Below, in pieces: positions 35,263 to 42,817 of a stretch of DNA of 51,880 nucleotides. Position numbers and translations under genes: made by a program. The stretch covers positions 1 through 51,880 of the forward strand of contig CAYFFW010000008.1 in NCBI GenBank assembly GCA_964342745.1, in the 5' to 3' direction. Source of the stretch: AEGEAN-183 sp964342745 (GTDB lineage Bacteria; Pseudomonadota; Gammaproteobacteria; Magnimaribacterales; Magnimaribacteraceae). Below the pieces are notes generated by a model. The model searched no databases. It was not told the DNA's origin and worked only from the letters and a program-made list of their open reading frames with translations. How positions within the stretch are numbered: position 1 is the stretch's first letter; every line of letters starts with the position of its first letter.

Positions 35263-35667
35263 TTAATTTTCTGGAAAAAAATATGCAACCTCCCTTGCAG
35301 CTGATTCGACTGAATCTGAACCATGAACAGCATTTGCATCAATTGACTCTGCAAAATCATGCCTTAATGTGCCAGGTTTTGCTTCTTTTGGATTGGTATT
35401 CCCCATTAAATCTCTGTACTTACTAATTGCTTCTTTTCCTTGAATTACTTGGACTTGAACAGGGCCTGAAGTCATGAAATCAATTAGAGCAGTAAAGAAG
35501 TCCTTTCCTTTATGTTCAGCATAGAAACCCTCAGCATCATCTTTTGAAAGCTGCAACTGTTTCTTAGAAATTATCTTTAAACCTTGACCTTCAATTCTTG
35601 AACAAATCTCTTCTGTATGTCCTTTCTTTATTGCATCTGGTTTTATAATTGACAAAGTAGTTTGCAT
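35263..35667 (-). CDS. ndk: Nucleoside diphosphate kinase
   Basis: Transfers the gamma phosphate of ATP to other nucleoside diphosphates through a phospho-His. The 134-residue protein has LSIIKPDAIKKG, the TSGPVQVQVIQG core, RHDF and the active-site NAVHGSDS with H115. It lies between the isc cluster and rodZ; in E. coli rlmN and pilF come between ndk and rodZ, but here only 12 bases do. A candidate promoter lies just upstream. Confidence 0.98.
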   Translation of the reverse strand: MQTTLSIIKPDAIKKGHTEEICSRIEGQGLKIISKKQLQLSKDDAEGFYAEHKGKDFFTALIDFMTSGPVQVQVIQGKEAISKYRDLMGNTNPKEAKPGTLRHDFAESIDANAVHGSDSVESAAREVAYFFPEN

Positions 35668-35701
35668 TATATTTTCCTTAGTAAGTCAAATTTTTGGCGG
35701 C

Positions 35702-35731
35702 ATTATACTTATTAAGCCTCAAATTAGTTAA
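35702..35731 (-). promoter_or_regulatory. Candidate sigma-70 promoter of ndk
   Basis: On the minus strand TTAACT (35731-35726), an 18-base spacer and a perfect TATAAT (35707-35702) lie between iscX and ndk; the -35 covers the iscX stop region. The leader would be about 28 bases. It would allow ndk-rodZ-ispG transcription apart from the isc genes. Confidence 0.5.
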
Positions 35732-35922
35732 TCTAATTCCTCAATCCAAGCCATTTGTATTGCTTCTAAGATTTTTTCATTTGATCTATTTGGCTCATCA
35801 TGGAAATCTTCTAATTCTGTAACCCACTTATGAAGATCGGTAAAAAGAACAAATCTAGGATCTAAATCTGGATATTTTTCTGATAGTTCTATTGCTATAT
35901 CATTAATGTCTGTCCATTTCAT
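35728..35922 (-). CDS. iscX: Fe-S assembly protein IscX
   Basis: Small acidic adaptor that binds IscS and tunes cluster assembly, also called YfhJ. The 64-residue protein matches the family: MKWTDINDIAIELSEKYPDLDP, then FTDLHKWV and the C-terminal IQMAWIEE. It is the last isc gene, 16 bases after fdx, as in E. coli. Confidence 0.95.
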   Translation of the reverse strand: MKWTDINDIAIELSEKYPDLDPRFVLFTDLHKWVTELEDFHDEPNRSNEKILEAIQMAWIEELD

Positions 35923-35938
35923 AAAATTTTTTTGCTAT

Positions 35939-36277
35939 TTAATTGTTTTCTGAGACCATATTTATTGTGTACTTAGGTAGTTCTACTTCTAAATCTTCCT
36001 TACCTACAACTATTTGGCAACTCAATCTAGATTCAGGTTCAAGACCCCACGCCTTGTCTAGCATATCTTCTTCTGAATCTGATGCTTCATCAAGAGAGTT
36101 AAAACCTTTTCTTACAACAACATGACAAGTGGTACAAGCGCATGAAAGTTCGCAAGCATGTTCAATTGGAATGCCATGATTTAATAAAGTTTCACAAAGA
36201 TACTCACCAGGTTCTACTTCCAATTCAACACCTTCAGGGCAAATTTCCTCGTGAGGATAAAGCTTAACTTTAGTCAT
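35939..36277 (-). CDS. fdx: ISC-type [2Fe-2S] ferredoxin
   Basis: Adrenodoxin-type ferredoxin that supplies electrons for cluster assembly. The 112-residue protein keeps the four cluster ligands C42, C48, C51 (CELSCACTTC) and C87 (RLSCQ), at the same positions as E. coli Fdx. It follows iscA after only 23 bases; the hscB and hscA genes usually found between are missing. It might also exchange electrons with the 2-oxoacid oxidoreductase encoded nearby, which is speculation. Confidence 0.97.
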   Translation of the reverse strand: MTKVKLYPHEEICPEGVELEVEPGEYLCETLLNHGIPIEHACELSCACTTCHVVVRKGFNSLDEASDSEEDMLDKAWGLEPESRLSCQIVVGKEDLEVELPKYTINMVSENN

Positions 36278-36300
36278 TGTTAAAATTTAGAAAAGAAAAA

Positions 36301-36657
36301 CTAATCTATTTCAAAGCTTTCTCCGCAACCACATACAGCTTTTACATTTGGATTTAGAAATTTTACTTCCTCGTTAACTCCTTCCTTAACAAAATCTACT
36401 GTAGTACCTTTCAAGTAGTTAAAGGAGTTCGGGTCTATATAGACCCGTAAATCTTGGCAGTCAAACATAATATCTTCATCTGCAATTTCTCTTACAAAAT
36501 CCATTGCATATGTATATCCAGAACAGCCAGAGGCCTCCTCTACAGAAAACCTAATTCCCTTAGATGCTCCTTCCTTTGGGAAGATATTCTTAAAATGATT
36601 AACAGCGGCATTAGATAATCTAAATGCCTTTGGATCAAAAGATTCCGGTTTGCTCAT
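36301..36657 (-). CDS. iscA: A-type Fe-S carrier IscA
   Basis: A-type carrier that receives clusters from IscU and passes them to apo-proteins. The 118-residue protein has C45 (SGCSG) and the C-terminal pair C109/C111 (CGCGESF). It is somewhat longer and more acidic at the N-terminus than E. coli IscA, and an ErpA-like function is possible; operon position favours IscA. Follows iscU by 10 bases. Confidence 0.93.
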   Translation of the reverse strand: MSKPESFDPKAFRLSNAAVNHFKNIFPKEGASKGIRFSVEEASGCSGYTYAMDFVREIADEDIMFDCQDLRVYIDPNSFNYLKGTTVDFVKEGVNEEVKFLNPNVKAVCGCGESFEID

Positions 36658-36667
36658 ATCTTAAAAT

Positions 36668-37072
36668 TTAAAGTTTTCCTTCGTAGTCTTCTATTGCTTG
36701 TTTAATGCTGTCTTCTGCCAAAACAGAGCAGTGAATTTTTATAGGAGGTAAGTCTAAGGCTTCTGCTATTTCTGCATTTTTTATATCCTTAGCTTCTTCT
36801 AATGTTTTACCCTTAAGCATGTCAACTAATTCACTTGAAGAAGCTATGGCGGATCCACACCCATAAGTTTTAAATTTCACATCTTTAATAACGTGAGCAT
36901 TCTTTGTCTTCTCGCATTTAATTTGTAATCTCATTACGTCTCCACAAGCTGGAGCTCCGACCATGCCTGTACCTATATCACCCTTGGAAGGATCCCACCT
37001 TCCAACACTATTCTTTTCTGGGTTTTTAAGAGTTTCTTCAAACTTATCTATTACTTTTTTGCTATATGCCAT
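36668..37072 (-). CDS. iscU: Fe-S cluster scaffold IscU
   Basis: Scaffold on which IscS sulfur and iron form clusters. The 134-residue protein has the ligands C43 and D45 (APACGD), the Cys of YGCGSAIASSS, and C115 in KIHCSV. The motif LPPIK (108-112) corresponds to the LPPVK site read by the HscA chaperone, even though hscA is not in this cluster. The N-terminal part carries a few extra residues (KFEETLKNPEKNSVG) relative to E. coli. Confidence 0.98.
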   Translation of the reverse strand: MAYSKKVIDKFEETLKNPEKNSVGRWDPSKGDIGTGMVGAPACGDVMRLQIKCEKTKNAHVIKDVKFKTYGCGSAIASSSELVDMLKGKTLEEAKDIKNAEIAEALDLPPIKIHCSVLAEDSIKQAIEDYEGKL

Positions 37073-37097
37073 TACTTACCTTCCTTATTTATTTTAA

Positions 37098-38312
37098 TTA
37101 ATGTTGCACCCACTCAACTTTATCCAAATCAACTCCATCTTTATACATATCCCAAAGCGGAGACAATTCTCTTAACTTAGTTACAGATTCTTTAACTATA
37201 TCTACCGTATAATCTATCTCTTCTTCAGTTGTAAACCTTCCTAAAGCAAACCTTATAGAGCTATGAGCCAGTTCGTCTTTAAGTCCCAATGCTCTTAATA
37301 CATAAGACGGCTCTAAACTAGCTGATGTGCAAGCAGAACCTGAGGATACAGCTATATCCTTAAGGGCCATAATCAAAGACTCGCCTTCAATAAAGTTAAA
37401 ACTTACATTTAAGAAACCAACCGCCCTTTGTTTAGGATGTCCATTAAGATAAACCTCTTCGATGTCTTTTAAACCATCCCAGAATTTTTCTCTTAAAGAT
37501 TTTATTCTAGCGTTATCTAAGTCCATCTCATTCTTGGCCAGCCTAAACGCTTCGCCCATTCCAACTATCTGGTGGGTTGGTAGAGTCCCTGATCTCATTC
37601 CTCTTTCATGCCCGCCTCCATGAATCATAGCCTCCAACCTAACTCTTGGTTTTCTCCTTACAAACAAGGCTCCAACCCCCTTAGGTCCATAGGTTTTATG
37701 AGCCGAGAAAGACATTAAATCAACTTTTAGTTCTGATAAATCAATAAGCACCTTTCCAGTGCTTTGGGCAGCATCTACATGAAAAACTACTCCTTTTTCT
37801 CTTGTGATCTCACCAAGGCTCTTGATATCGTTTATAACTCCTATTTCATTATTAATATGCATCAAAGTAACTAATATTGTTTCTTCTTTAATATTCTTAG
37901 AAAGCTGCTCAGCACTAATTAACCCAGAAGAGTCAGGATCTAAATAAGTAACTTCAAACCCTTCTCTCTCAAGCTGTCTACAACTGTCTAAAACTGCTTT
38001 ATGCTCTATCTTTGAAGTAATAATATGGTTTCCTTTATTTCTGTAGAAATGAGCAGCTCCCTTAATGGCTAAATTATCTGATTCAGTTGCTCCAGAAGTC
38101 CAGACTATCTCTCTATGATCGCAATTTACCAAATTAGCAACATTTGTTCTTGCTTCTTCAACCATTTCTTCTGCTTTCCATCCAAATTCATGAGATCTTG
38201 ATGCTGGATTACCATAATTTCCTTCTAAAGTAAGACAACCCTTCATCTTGTCTACCACTCTAGGATCTACCGGAGTAGTGGAAGCGTAATCTAAATAAAT
38301 AGGTAATTTCAT
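37098..38312 (-). CDS. iscS: Cysteine desulfurase IscS
   Basis: PLP enzyme that releases sulfur from cysteine as a persulfide for IscU, TusA and others. Starting at ATG 38312 (MKLPIYLDYASTTP) gives 404 residues, the E. coli length; the TTG at 38321 would add three residues and is not needed. SFSAHKTYGPKG contains the PLP lysine, and GSACTSASLEPS the active-site Cys loop. Five bases after iscR. Confidence 0.98.
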   Translation of the reverse strand: MKLPIYLDYASTTPVDPRVVDKMKGCLTLEGNYGNPASRSHEFGWKAEEMVEEARTNVANLVNCDHREIVWTSGATESDNLAIKGAAHFYRNKGNHIITSKIEHKAVLDSCRQLEREGFEVTYLDPDSSGLISAEQLSKNIKEETILVTLMHINNEIGVINDIKSLGEITREKGVVFHVDAAQSTGKVLIDLSELKVDLMSFSAHKTYGPKGVGALFVRRKPRVRLEAMIHGGGHERGMRSGTLPTHQIVGMGEAFRLAKNEMDLDNARIKSLREKFWDGLKDIEEVYLNGHPKQRAVGFLNVSFNFIEGESLIMALKDIAVSSGSACTSASLEPSYVLRALGLKDELAHSSIRFALGRFTTEEEIDYTVDIVKESVTKLRELSPLWDMYKDGVDLDKVEWVQH

Positions 38313-38317
38313 GTTTA

Positions 38318-38767
38318 TCAACCTGCGACTATTAAGTTCTTCTTTTTTTCATCTATTAGCTCTCTTTGACTTTTAATAACATCTTCTAGGGATTTACTTG
38401 CCAAGAAGTTATCTACTTGGTAATTCAACTCTGACCATAAGTCGTGAGCTAAACATCGAGATCCTGAGTGGCAATCAGCAGTTCCTCCACATTGAGTAGC
38501 ATCCATGGTGTTTTCTACAGCTGTAACAATTTCAGATACATTTATATCTGAAGTAGACCTAGATAATCTATAACCTCCTCTCGGACCTCTAGTAGCCTCA
38601 ACGATGTCTGCTTTTCTCAAACTCATAAACAATTGTTCCAAATATGAAATTGGAATACCTTGCCTATTTGCTACCTGAGAAAGAGAAATAAATTTTTCCC
38701 CTTTTTGGTATAAGGAAAGGTCTAATAGTGCAGTCACTGCATATTTGCCTTTAGTAGTAAGCTTCAT
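38318..38767 (-). CDS. iscR: Rrf2-family Fe-S sensing regulator IscR
   Basis: Transcription factor with a [2Fe-2S] cluster; the holo form represses the isc operon in E. coli. The family start MKLTTKGKYAVTALLDL at 38767 gives 149 residues. The winged helix includes ISYLEQLFMSLRKADIV and RGPRGGYRLSR, and the cluster ligands C93, C99, C105 and H108 are present. A longer open frame to 38923 exists but would add 52 residues that do not look like protein and run through the promoter. An IscR-like site overlaps its own promoter, so autoregulation is likely. The predicted leader is only a few bases. Confidence 0.95.
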   Translation of the reverse strand: MKLTTKGKYAVTALLDLSLYQKGEKFISLSQVANRQGIPISYLEQLFMSLRKADIVEATRGPRGGYRLSRSTSDINVSEIVTAVENTMDATQCGGTADCHSGSRCLAHDLWSELNYQVDNFLASKSLEDVIKSQRELIDEKKKNLIVAG

Positions 38768-38777
38768 AATTATTGCC

Positions 38778-38809
38778 ATTTTATATTTCCGACTATTTAA
38801 GTCAAGAAT
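38778..38809 (-). promoter_or_regulatory. iscR promoter with overlapping IscR-type operator
   Basis: On the minus strand TTGACT (38805-38800), a 16-base spacer and TAAAAT (38783-38778) form a promoter. The partly symmetric sequence from 38809 to 38783, with TTGACT, an AT-rich centre and AGTCGG followed by AAATAT, resembles type 1 IscR sites (TTGAC, spacer, GTCGGG/GTCAAG). Transcription would start near 38771, about four bases before the ATG. Comparison is by memory of the consensus. Confidence 0.6.
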
Positions 38810-38916
38810 TAACAACATGTACCTTTTATTATATCTGGTTAATTTTGTAAAGAGATTATAGGATAATAAATTTAATCTTTTTTTTAATAAAAAGCTTTTA
38901 ATATAAGTAATTTTAT

Positions 38917-38941
38917 GTACCATACGAAAAAAGTAAGGTAC
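38917..38941. repeat. 9-bp inverted repeat (dyad) upstream of the KorC-like gene
   Basis: GTACCATAC (38917-38925) and GTAAGGTAC (38933-38941) are inverted copies with one mismatch, separated by GAAAAAA. A further half-site-like GTACC lies at 38819-38823. The dyad is 33 bases before the ATG at 38975, so it may be an operator or a leader hairpin. The stretch 38768-38974 (207 bases) otherwise holds the iscR promoter, AT-rich sequence, and a weak plus-strand promoter candidate near 38840-38868 (TTAATT, 17 bases, GATAAT). Confidence 0.55.
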
Positions 38942-38974
38942 AGTTTAAAAAAGGGAGATTAAAAATTAACCAGT

Positions 38975-40993
38975 ATGGATACTAGATACCTATTCAAAAG
39001 GCACAATACTTGGTGGGTAAAAGTTGCCGTTCCTAGAACTTTACGCAATCAACTAGGGTATGATCTAAGACAATCATTAAAAACTCATGATATAGAAGAA
39101 GCTCAAGATCTTAGATGGCCTGTTATTGAGTCTTTAAAAGAAAAAATTGAGTTAACCAAACAAGTTCCTCTTCAAAAACAAAACAAAGAAAAAACTGACT
39201 CTAATGTTAAAACCTTTATGCCAGTTACGGATACAAGTAACCCTCAGTACTACCATAAAGTGGTTGATTGCCAATATGCTTGCCCAGCTCATACCCCTGT
39301 TCCTGAGTACATTAGGCAAATATCCCAAGGAAATTACACAGAAGCATATATGATTAACTGGGAATCAAATGTATTCCCTGGAATTTTAGGAAGGACATGC
39401 GATAGACCATGCGAACCTGCATGTAGAAGAACAAGAACACATGAAAAGCCTGTAGCTATCTGCAGGCTTAAGAGAGTAACTTATGATTATAAACAAGATG
39501 TAACTAATCTCTTACCTAAAGCTCCCCAAAATAAAACAGGAAAGAAACTTGCTCTTATCGGTGGAGGACCTGCTTCATTAACAGTAGCTAGGGACCTTTT
39601 AGTTCTTGGTCATGAATGTGTGCTTTTCGAAAAAGACCCTCAAGCTGGAGGCCTTATGCGTACAAATATTCCAGCTTTTAGATTACCCGTAGAAGTCTTA
39701 GATGAAGAAGTTGAACAAATTATAAATATGGGGATTGAAACTAGATTCAATTCTGAAATAACTAGTATGGAAAAGTTATTAAAGGAAGATTTTGATGCAA
39801 TATTTGTTGGCACAGGAGCTCCTAAAGGAAAAGACTTGAATATTGAAGGAAGAGAAGAAGCTTCAAATAATATACACATAGGAATTGATTGGTTAACGAG
39901 CATTGCTTTTGAACACACTGACTCTATTGGTAAAAAGGTTCTAGTACTTGGTGGAGGAAACACTGCAATGGATTGCTGTAGATCTTCTTTGAGATTAGGC
40001 GCTGATGAAGTAAAGGTTTTAGTTAGGAGTCCCTTTAATCAAATGAAGGCTTCGGAATGGGAAATAGAAGAAGCTATGGAAGAAAATATCCCTATTTATG
40101 AGAACCATGTCCCCAAAAAGTTTCTTTTAAATGAAGGAAAATTAGTAGGAATGGAATTTGAAAAGGTAGAAGCAGTGTTTGATGAAAATGGTAAAAGGTC
40201 ATTAGTTCCAACTGGTGAAGAACCCGTAGTTTTTGAATGCGATGATGTTCTTGTTGCCATAGGCCAAGATAATGCTTTTGATTGGATTGAAAGAGATATC
40301 GGTATTGAATTTGGAGAATGGGACATGCCAGTTGTTGATAAAATTACTTTCCAATCTTCTCACCCTAAAGTGTTCTTTGGTGGAGATGCTGCCTGGGGTC
40401 CAGAAAATATTATTTGGGCTGCTGCCCATGGTCACCAAGCTGCCATCTCTATTGATAAGTTCTTTAATGGCCTTGATCTGTATGAAAGACCCGATCCAAA
40501 TACAAATATAGTTAGCCAAAAGATGGGAGTTCATGAATGGTCATATGACAATGACATTTCTCAAGCTCGAAGATACTTAGTGCCACACGCTGATCAATCA
40601 GTTTCGCTTAAAGACCTAAAAGTTGAAGTTGAATTGGGTTTCGACGACAAATTAGCGTTTGAAGAAGCACAAAGATGTCTAAACTGTGATGTTCAAACAG
40701 TATTCAGTGAGAGTCTATGTATTGAGTGTGATGCTTGTGAAGATATTTGCCCTACGGATTGTATTAATTTTATTGAGAATAGTAATGAAGAGGACTTGAG
40801 GAATAATCTAAGAATACCTGCTGTAAATCTTGATCAAGACTTGCTTGTCTCAGATAAACTGCAACAAACTCAAAGAGTGATGGTAAAAGATGAGGATGTT
40901 TGTCTTCATTGTGGATTATGTGCTGAAAGGTGCCCTACTGGGGCTTGGGATATGCAAACTTACCTGTATCAGGAAGCGAAGGTATACTCATGA
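38975..40993 (+). CDS. GltD-like FAD/NAD(P)/Fe-S electron-transfer subunit of 2-oxoacid oxidoreductase, with N-terminal integrase-type (DUF6538-like) domain
   Basis: A 672-residue flavoprotein, probably the KorC-type subunit passing electrons between NAD(P) and the KorAB core. Order of parts: residues about 3-60 resemble the N-terminal DNA-binding module of tyrosine recombinases (RYLFKRHNTWWVKVAVPRTL, then LRQSLKTHDIEEAQ); linker 61-95; a GltD-like Fe-S domain with C99, C103, C142, C146, C150 and C163; FAD motif LIGGGPASLTVARDL (about 195); NAD(P) motif VLGGGNTAMDCC; FFGGDAAWGPENIIWA; and a C-terminal double-cluster ferredoxin domain (CIECDACEDICPTDC, CLHCGLCAERCPTG). The ATG is fixed by an in-frame TAA just upstream; GGGAG lies 17 bases before it, too far for a normal ribosome binding site. 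No recombinase catalytic domain is present. It overlaps korA by 4 bases. Confidence 0.85.
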   Translation: MDTRYLFKRHNTWWVKVAVPRTLRNQLGYDLRQSLKTHDIEEAQDLRWPVIESLKEKIELTKQVPLQKQNKEKTDSNVKTFMPVTDTSNPQYYHKVVDCQYACPAHTPVPEYIRQISQGNYTEAYMINWESNVFPGILGRTCDRPCEPACRRTRTHEKPVAICRLKRVTYDYKQDVTNLLPKAPQNKTGKKLALIGGGPASLTVARDLLVLGHECVLFEKDPQAGGLMRTNIPAFRLPVEVLDEEVEQIINMGIETRFNSEITSMEKLLKEDFDAIFVGTGAPKGKDLNIEGREEASNNIHIGIDWLTSIAFEHTDSIGKKVLVLGGGNTAMDCCRSSLRLGADEVKVLVRSPFNQMKASEWEIEEAMEENIPIYENHVPKKFLLNEGKLVGMEFEKVEAVFDENGKRSLVPTGEEPVVFECDDVLVAIGQDNAFDWIERDIGIEFGEWDMPVVDKITFQSSHPKVFFGGDAAWGPENIIWAAAHGHQAAISIDKFFNGLDLYERPDPNTNIVSQKMGVHEWSYDNDISQARRYLVPHADQSVSLKDLKVEVELGFDDKLAFEEAQRCLNCDVQTVFSESLCIECDACEDICPTDCINFIENSNEEDLRNNLRIPAVNLDQDLLVSDKLQQTQRVMVKDEDVCLHCGLCAERCPTGAWDMQTYLYQEAKVYS

Positions 40994-42816
40994 AAATTCA
41001 GCATGTAAATGAATTTGTTATTAAATTTGCCAACGTAAATGGTTCTGGGTCTGCAAGTGCTAATCAAATGTTTGCTAAAGGTGTTTTTAGGTCTGGAGTA
41101 CCGGTAAGCCCAAAAAATATCTTTCCATCTAACATTCAAGGGTTGCCTACTTGGTTTGAAGTCAGAGTTAGTGAAAAAGGCTATCTTGGTAGGAGAGAGG
41201 GTGTTGATATTGCCGTAGCAATGAATCCTCAATCTTATAGAGAGGATGTTTTGGAATTAAATCAAGGAGGGTACTTGCTCTACGATTCTTCTTGGAAAAG
41301 AAATTTTGACCGAACAGATATAAATATAATTGAAATTCCTCTTACTAAGCTCTGTGTTGAAGAATTTTCTAATCCCAAACAAAGACTTTTATTCAAAAAC
41401 ATAGTTTATGTAGGAGCTCTTTCTAATCTATTAAAAATTGATAAGAAAGTCTACGAAACACTGATTGAAGAACAATTTAAAGGCAAGGAAAAACTAATAG
41501 AGCCTAATATAAAAGCCCTCAATATTGGTTTTGAGTTTGCTAGGAAAAACTTAGAAGGAAAATGCGAAATCCAAGTCAAAAAATCTGATAAAACTAATGG
41601 CTTAGTTCTAACAAGTGGTAATCAAGCTTCTGGACTGGGTTGCGTTTACGGTGGTGCATCAGTTTGTGCTTGGTATCCAATAACCCCGTCTACTTCATTG
41701 GCTGAGTCTTTCACAGACTATAGTGAAAAACTTAGAATAGAAGATAAATCAAAGAAAAATAAATTTGCAATTGTTCAAGCAGAGGATGAACTTGCTGCAG
41801 TTGGAATGGCAATAGGCGCTAATTGGAATGGAGCTAGGGCTTTTACTGCAACAAGTGGCCCAGGCATTTCTTTAATGAGTGAATTCATAGGTCTTGCATA
41901 TTTTGCAGAAGTGCCTTTGGTAATTTTTGATATTCAAAGAGGTGGTCCCTCTACTGGAATGCCGACTAGAACTCAGCAGTCAGATGTACTTTCTTGTGCT
42001 TACGCATCTCATGGAGATACTAAACATGTATTATTAATTCCATCTGACCCTAAAGAGTGTTTTGATTTTGCAGCTGAGGCATTTGATCTTGCAGATAGAA
42101 TTCAAACTCCTGTTATCGTTCTATCTGATTTAGATTTAGGGATGAATGATTGGTCTTGTCCAGAATTTGAATGGGATGACTCAAGAATATTTGATAAAGG
42201 AAAAGTTCTTCATGCAAAAGATCTTGAAGAAATAGAAAATTTTGGAAGATACTTAGATGTAGATGGAGATGGAATCCCCTTCAGAACCTACCCTGGTGCT
42301 CATCCTGAAAAAGGAGCTTATTTTACAAGAGGTACTTCACATGATGAATATGCCCGATATACAGAAGACGGTGTAGTAAATGCTGAAAATTTATCTAGAT
42401 TACTAAAAAAATATCAAACTGCCGCTGAACTGGTTCCTGGCCCTATTTTTAAACAAGAAACTAATAATAGCTCTTTAGGAATTATTTATTACGGAAGTAC
42501 AGAAGCTTCAATGCAAGAGGCCTTAGATCAATTACATGAAGATGGTGTGGTTTTGGATGCAATGAGATTAAGAGCTTTCCCGTTTAATCTAGAAGTTTGG
42601 GAATTCATTGAAGACCATGATCTACTTTTTATTGTTGAACAAAATAGAGATGGTCAAATGAGAACATTAATAATGGCTGAAGGAGGTATTATTCCTGATA
42701 AATTAGTTTCTATTTTATGTTTTGATGGACAACCTATAACCGCAGATTTTATTTCGAATAAGATTAGATCTCACATAACTGGTAGTCCTTCAAAGACTGT
42801 TTCAGGAGGTAAATAA
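40990..42816 (+). CDS. korA: 2-oxoacid:acceptor oxidoreductase, fused gamma/alpha subunit (KorA type, probably 2-oxoglutarate)
   Basis: Core subunit of a CoA-acylating 2-oxoacid oxidoreductase. Starting at ATG 40990 gives 608 residues; this ATG overlaps the previous stop as ATGA and follows a purine-rich ribosome binding site. A further upstream ATG (40930) in the same frame lies inside the preceding gene and is not favoured. The N-terminal part (about 1-185) is the gamma domain (KFANVNGSGSASANQMFAKG), and the rest is the alpha domain starting near GNQASGLGCVYGGA with AWYPITPSTSLAESF, RGGPSTGMPTRTQQSD and a C-terminal transketolase-like domain. 2-Oxoglutarate is inferred as substrate from the absence of sucAB in the TCA block; pyruvate or branched-chain 2-oxoacids are alternatives. 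Confidence 0.85.
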   Translation: MKIQHVNEFVIKFANVNGSGSASANQMFAKGVFRSGVPVSPKNIFPSNIQGLPTWFEVRVSEKGYLGRREGVDIAVAMNPQSYREDVLELNQGGYLLYDSSWKRNFDRTDINIIEIPLTKLCVEEFSNPKQRLLFKNIVYVGALSNLLKIDKKVYETLIEEQFKGKEKLIEPNIKALNIGFEFARKNLEGKCEIQVKKSDKTNGLVLTSGNQASGLGCVYGGASVCAWYPITPSTSLAESFTDYSEKLRIEDKSKKNKFAIVQAEDELAAVGMAIGANWNGARAFTATSGPGISLMSEFIGLAYFAEVPLVIFDIQRGGPSTGMPTRTQQSDVLSCAYASHGDTKHVLLIPSDPKECFDFAAEAFDLADRIQTPVIVLSDLDLGMNDWSCPEFEWDDSRIFDKGKVLHAKDLEEIENFGRYLDVDGDGIPFRTYPGAHPEKGAYFTRGTSHDEYARYTEDGVVNAENLSRLLKKYQTAAELVPGPIFKQETNNSSLGIIYYGSTEASMQEALDQLHEDGVVLDAMRLRAFPFNLEVWEFIEDHDLLFIVEQNRDGQMRTLIMAEGGIIPDKLVSILCFDGQPITADFISNKIRSHITGSPSKTVSGGK

Positions 42817-42817
42817 A

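Noticed and set aside
38768..38923. Longer IscR with 52 extra N-terminal residues
   Set aside because: The extension runs through the promoter and operator, has low-complexity AT-rich codons, and the family start MKLTTKG is at 38767.
38975..39154. An integrase gene or integrative element at the start of the oxidoreductase operon
   Set aside because: Only the N-terminal DNA-binding-like module is present. There is no recombinase catalytic domain, attachment site or repeat, and the frame continues directly into the flavoprotein.
40096..40534. Antisense open frames opposite the KorC-like gene
   Set aside because: They mirror codon structure of the sense gene and show no recognisable protein features or start signals.
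40930..40989. Upstream start of korA inside the preceding gene
   Set aside because: The added 20 residues are an out-of-frame reading of the ferredoxin domain; the ATG at 40990 has an ATGA overlap and a ribosome binding site.
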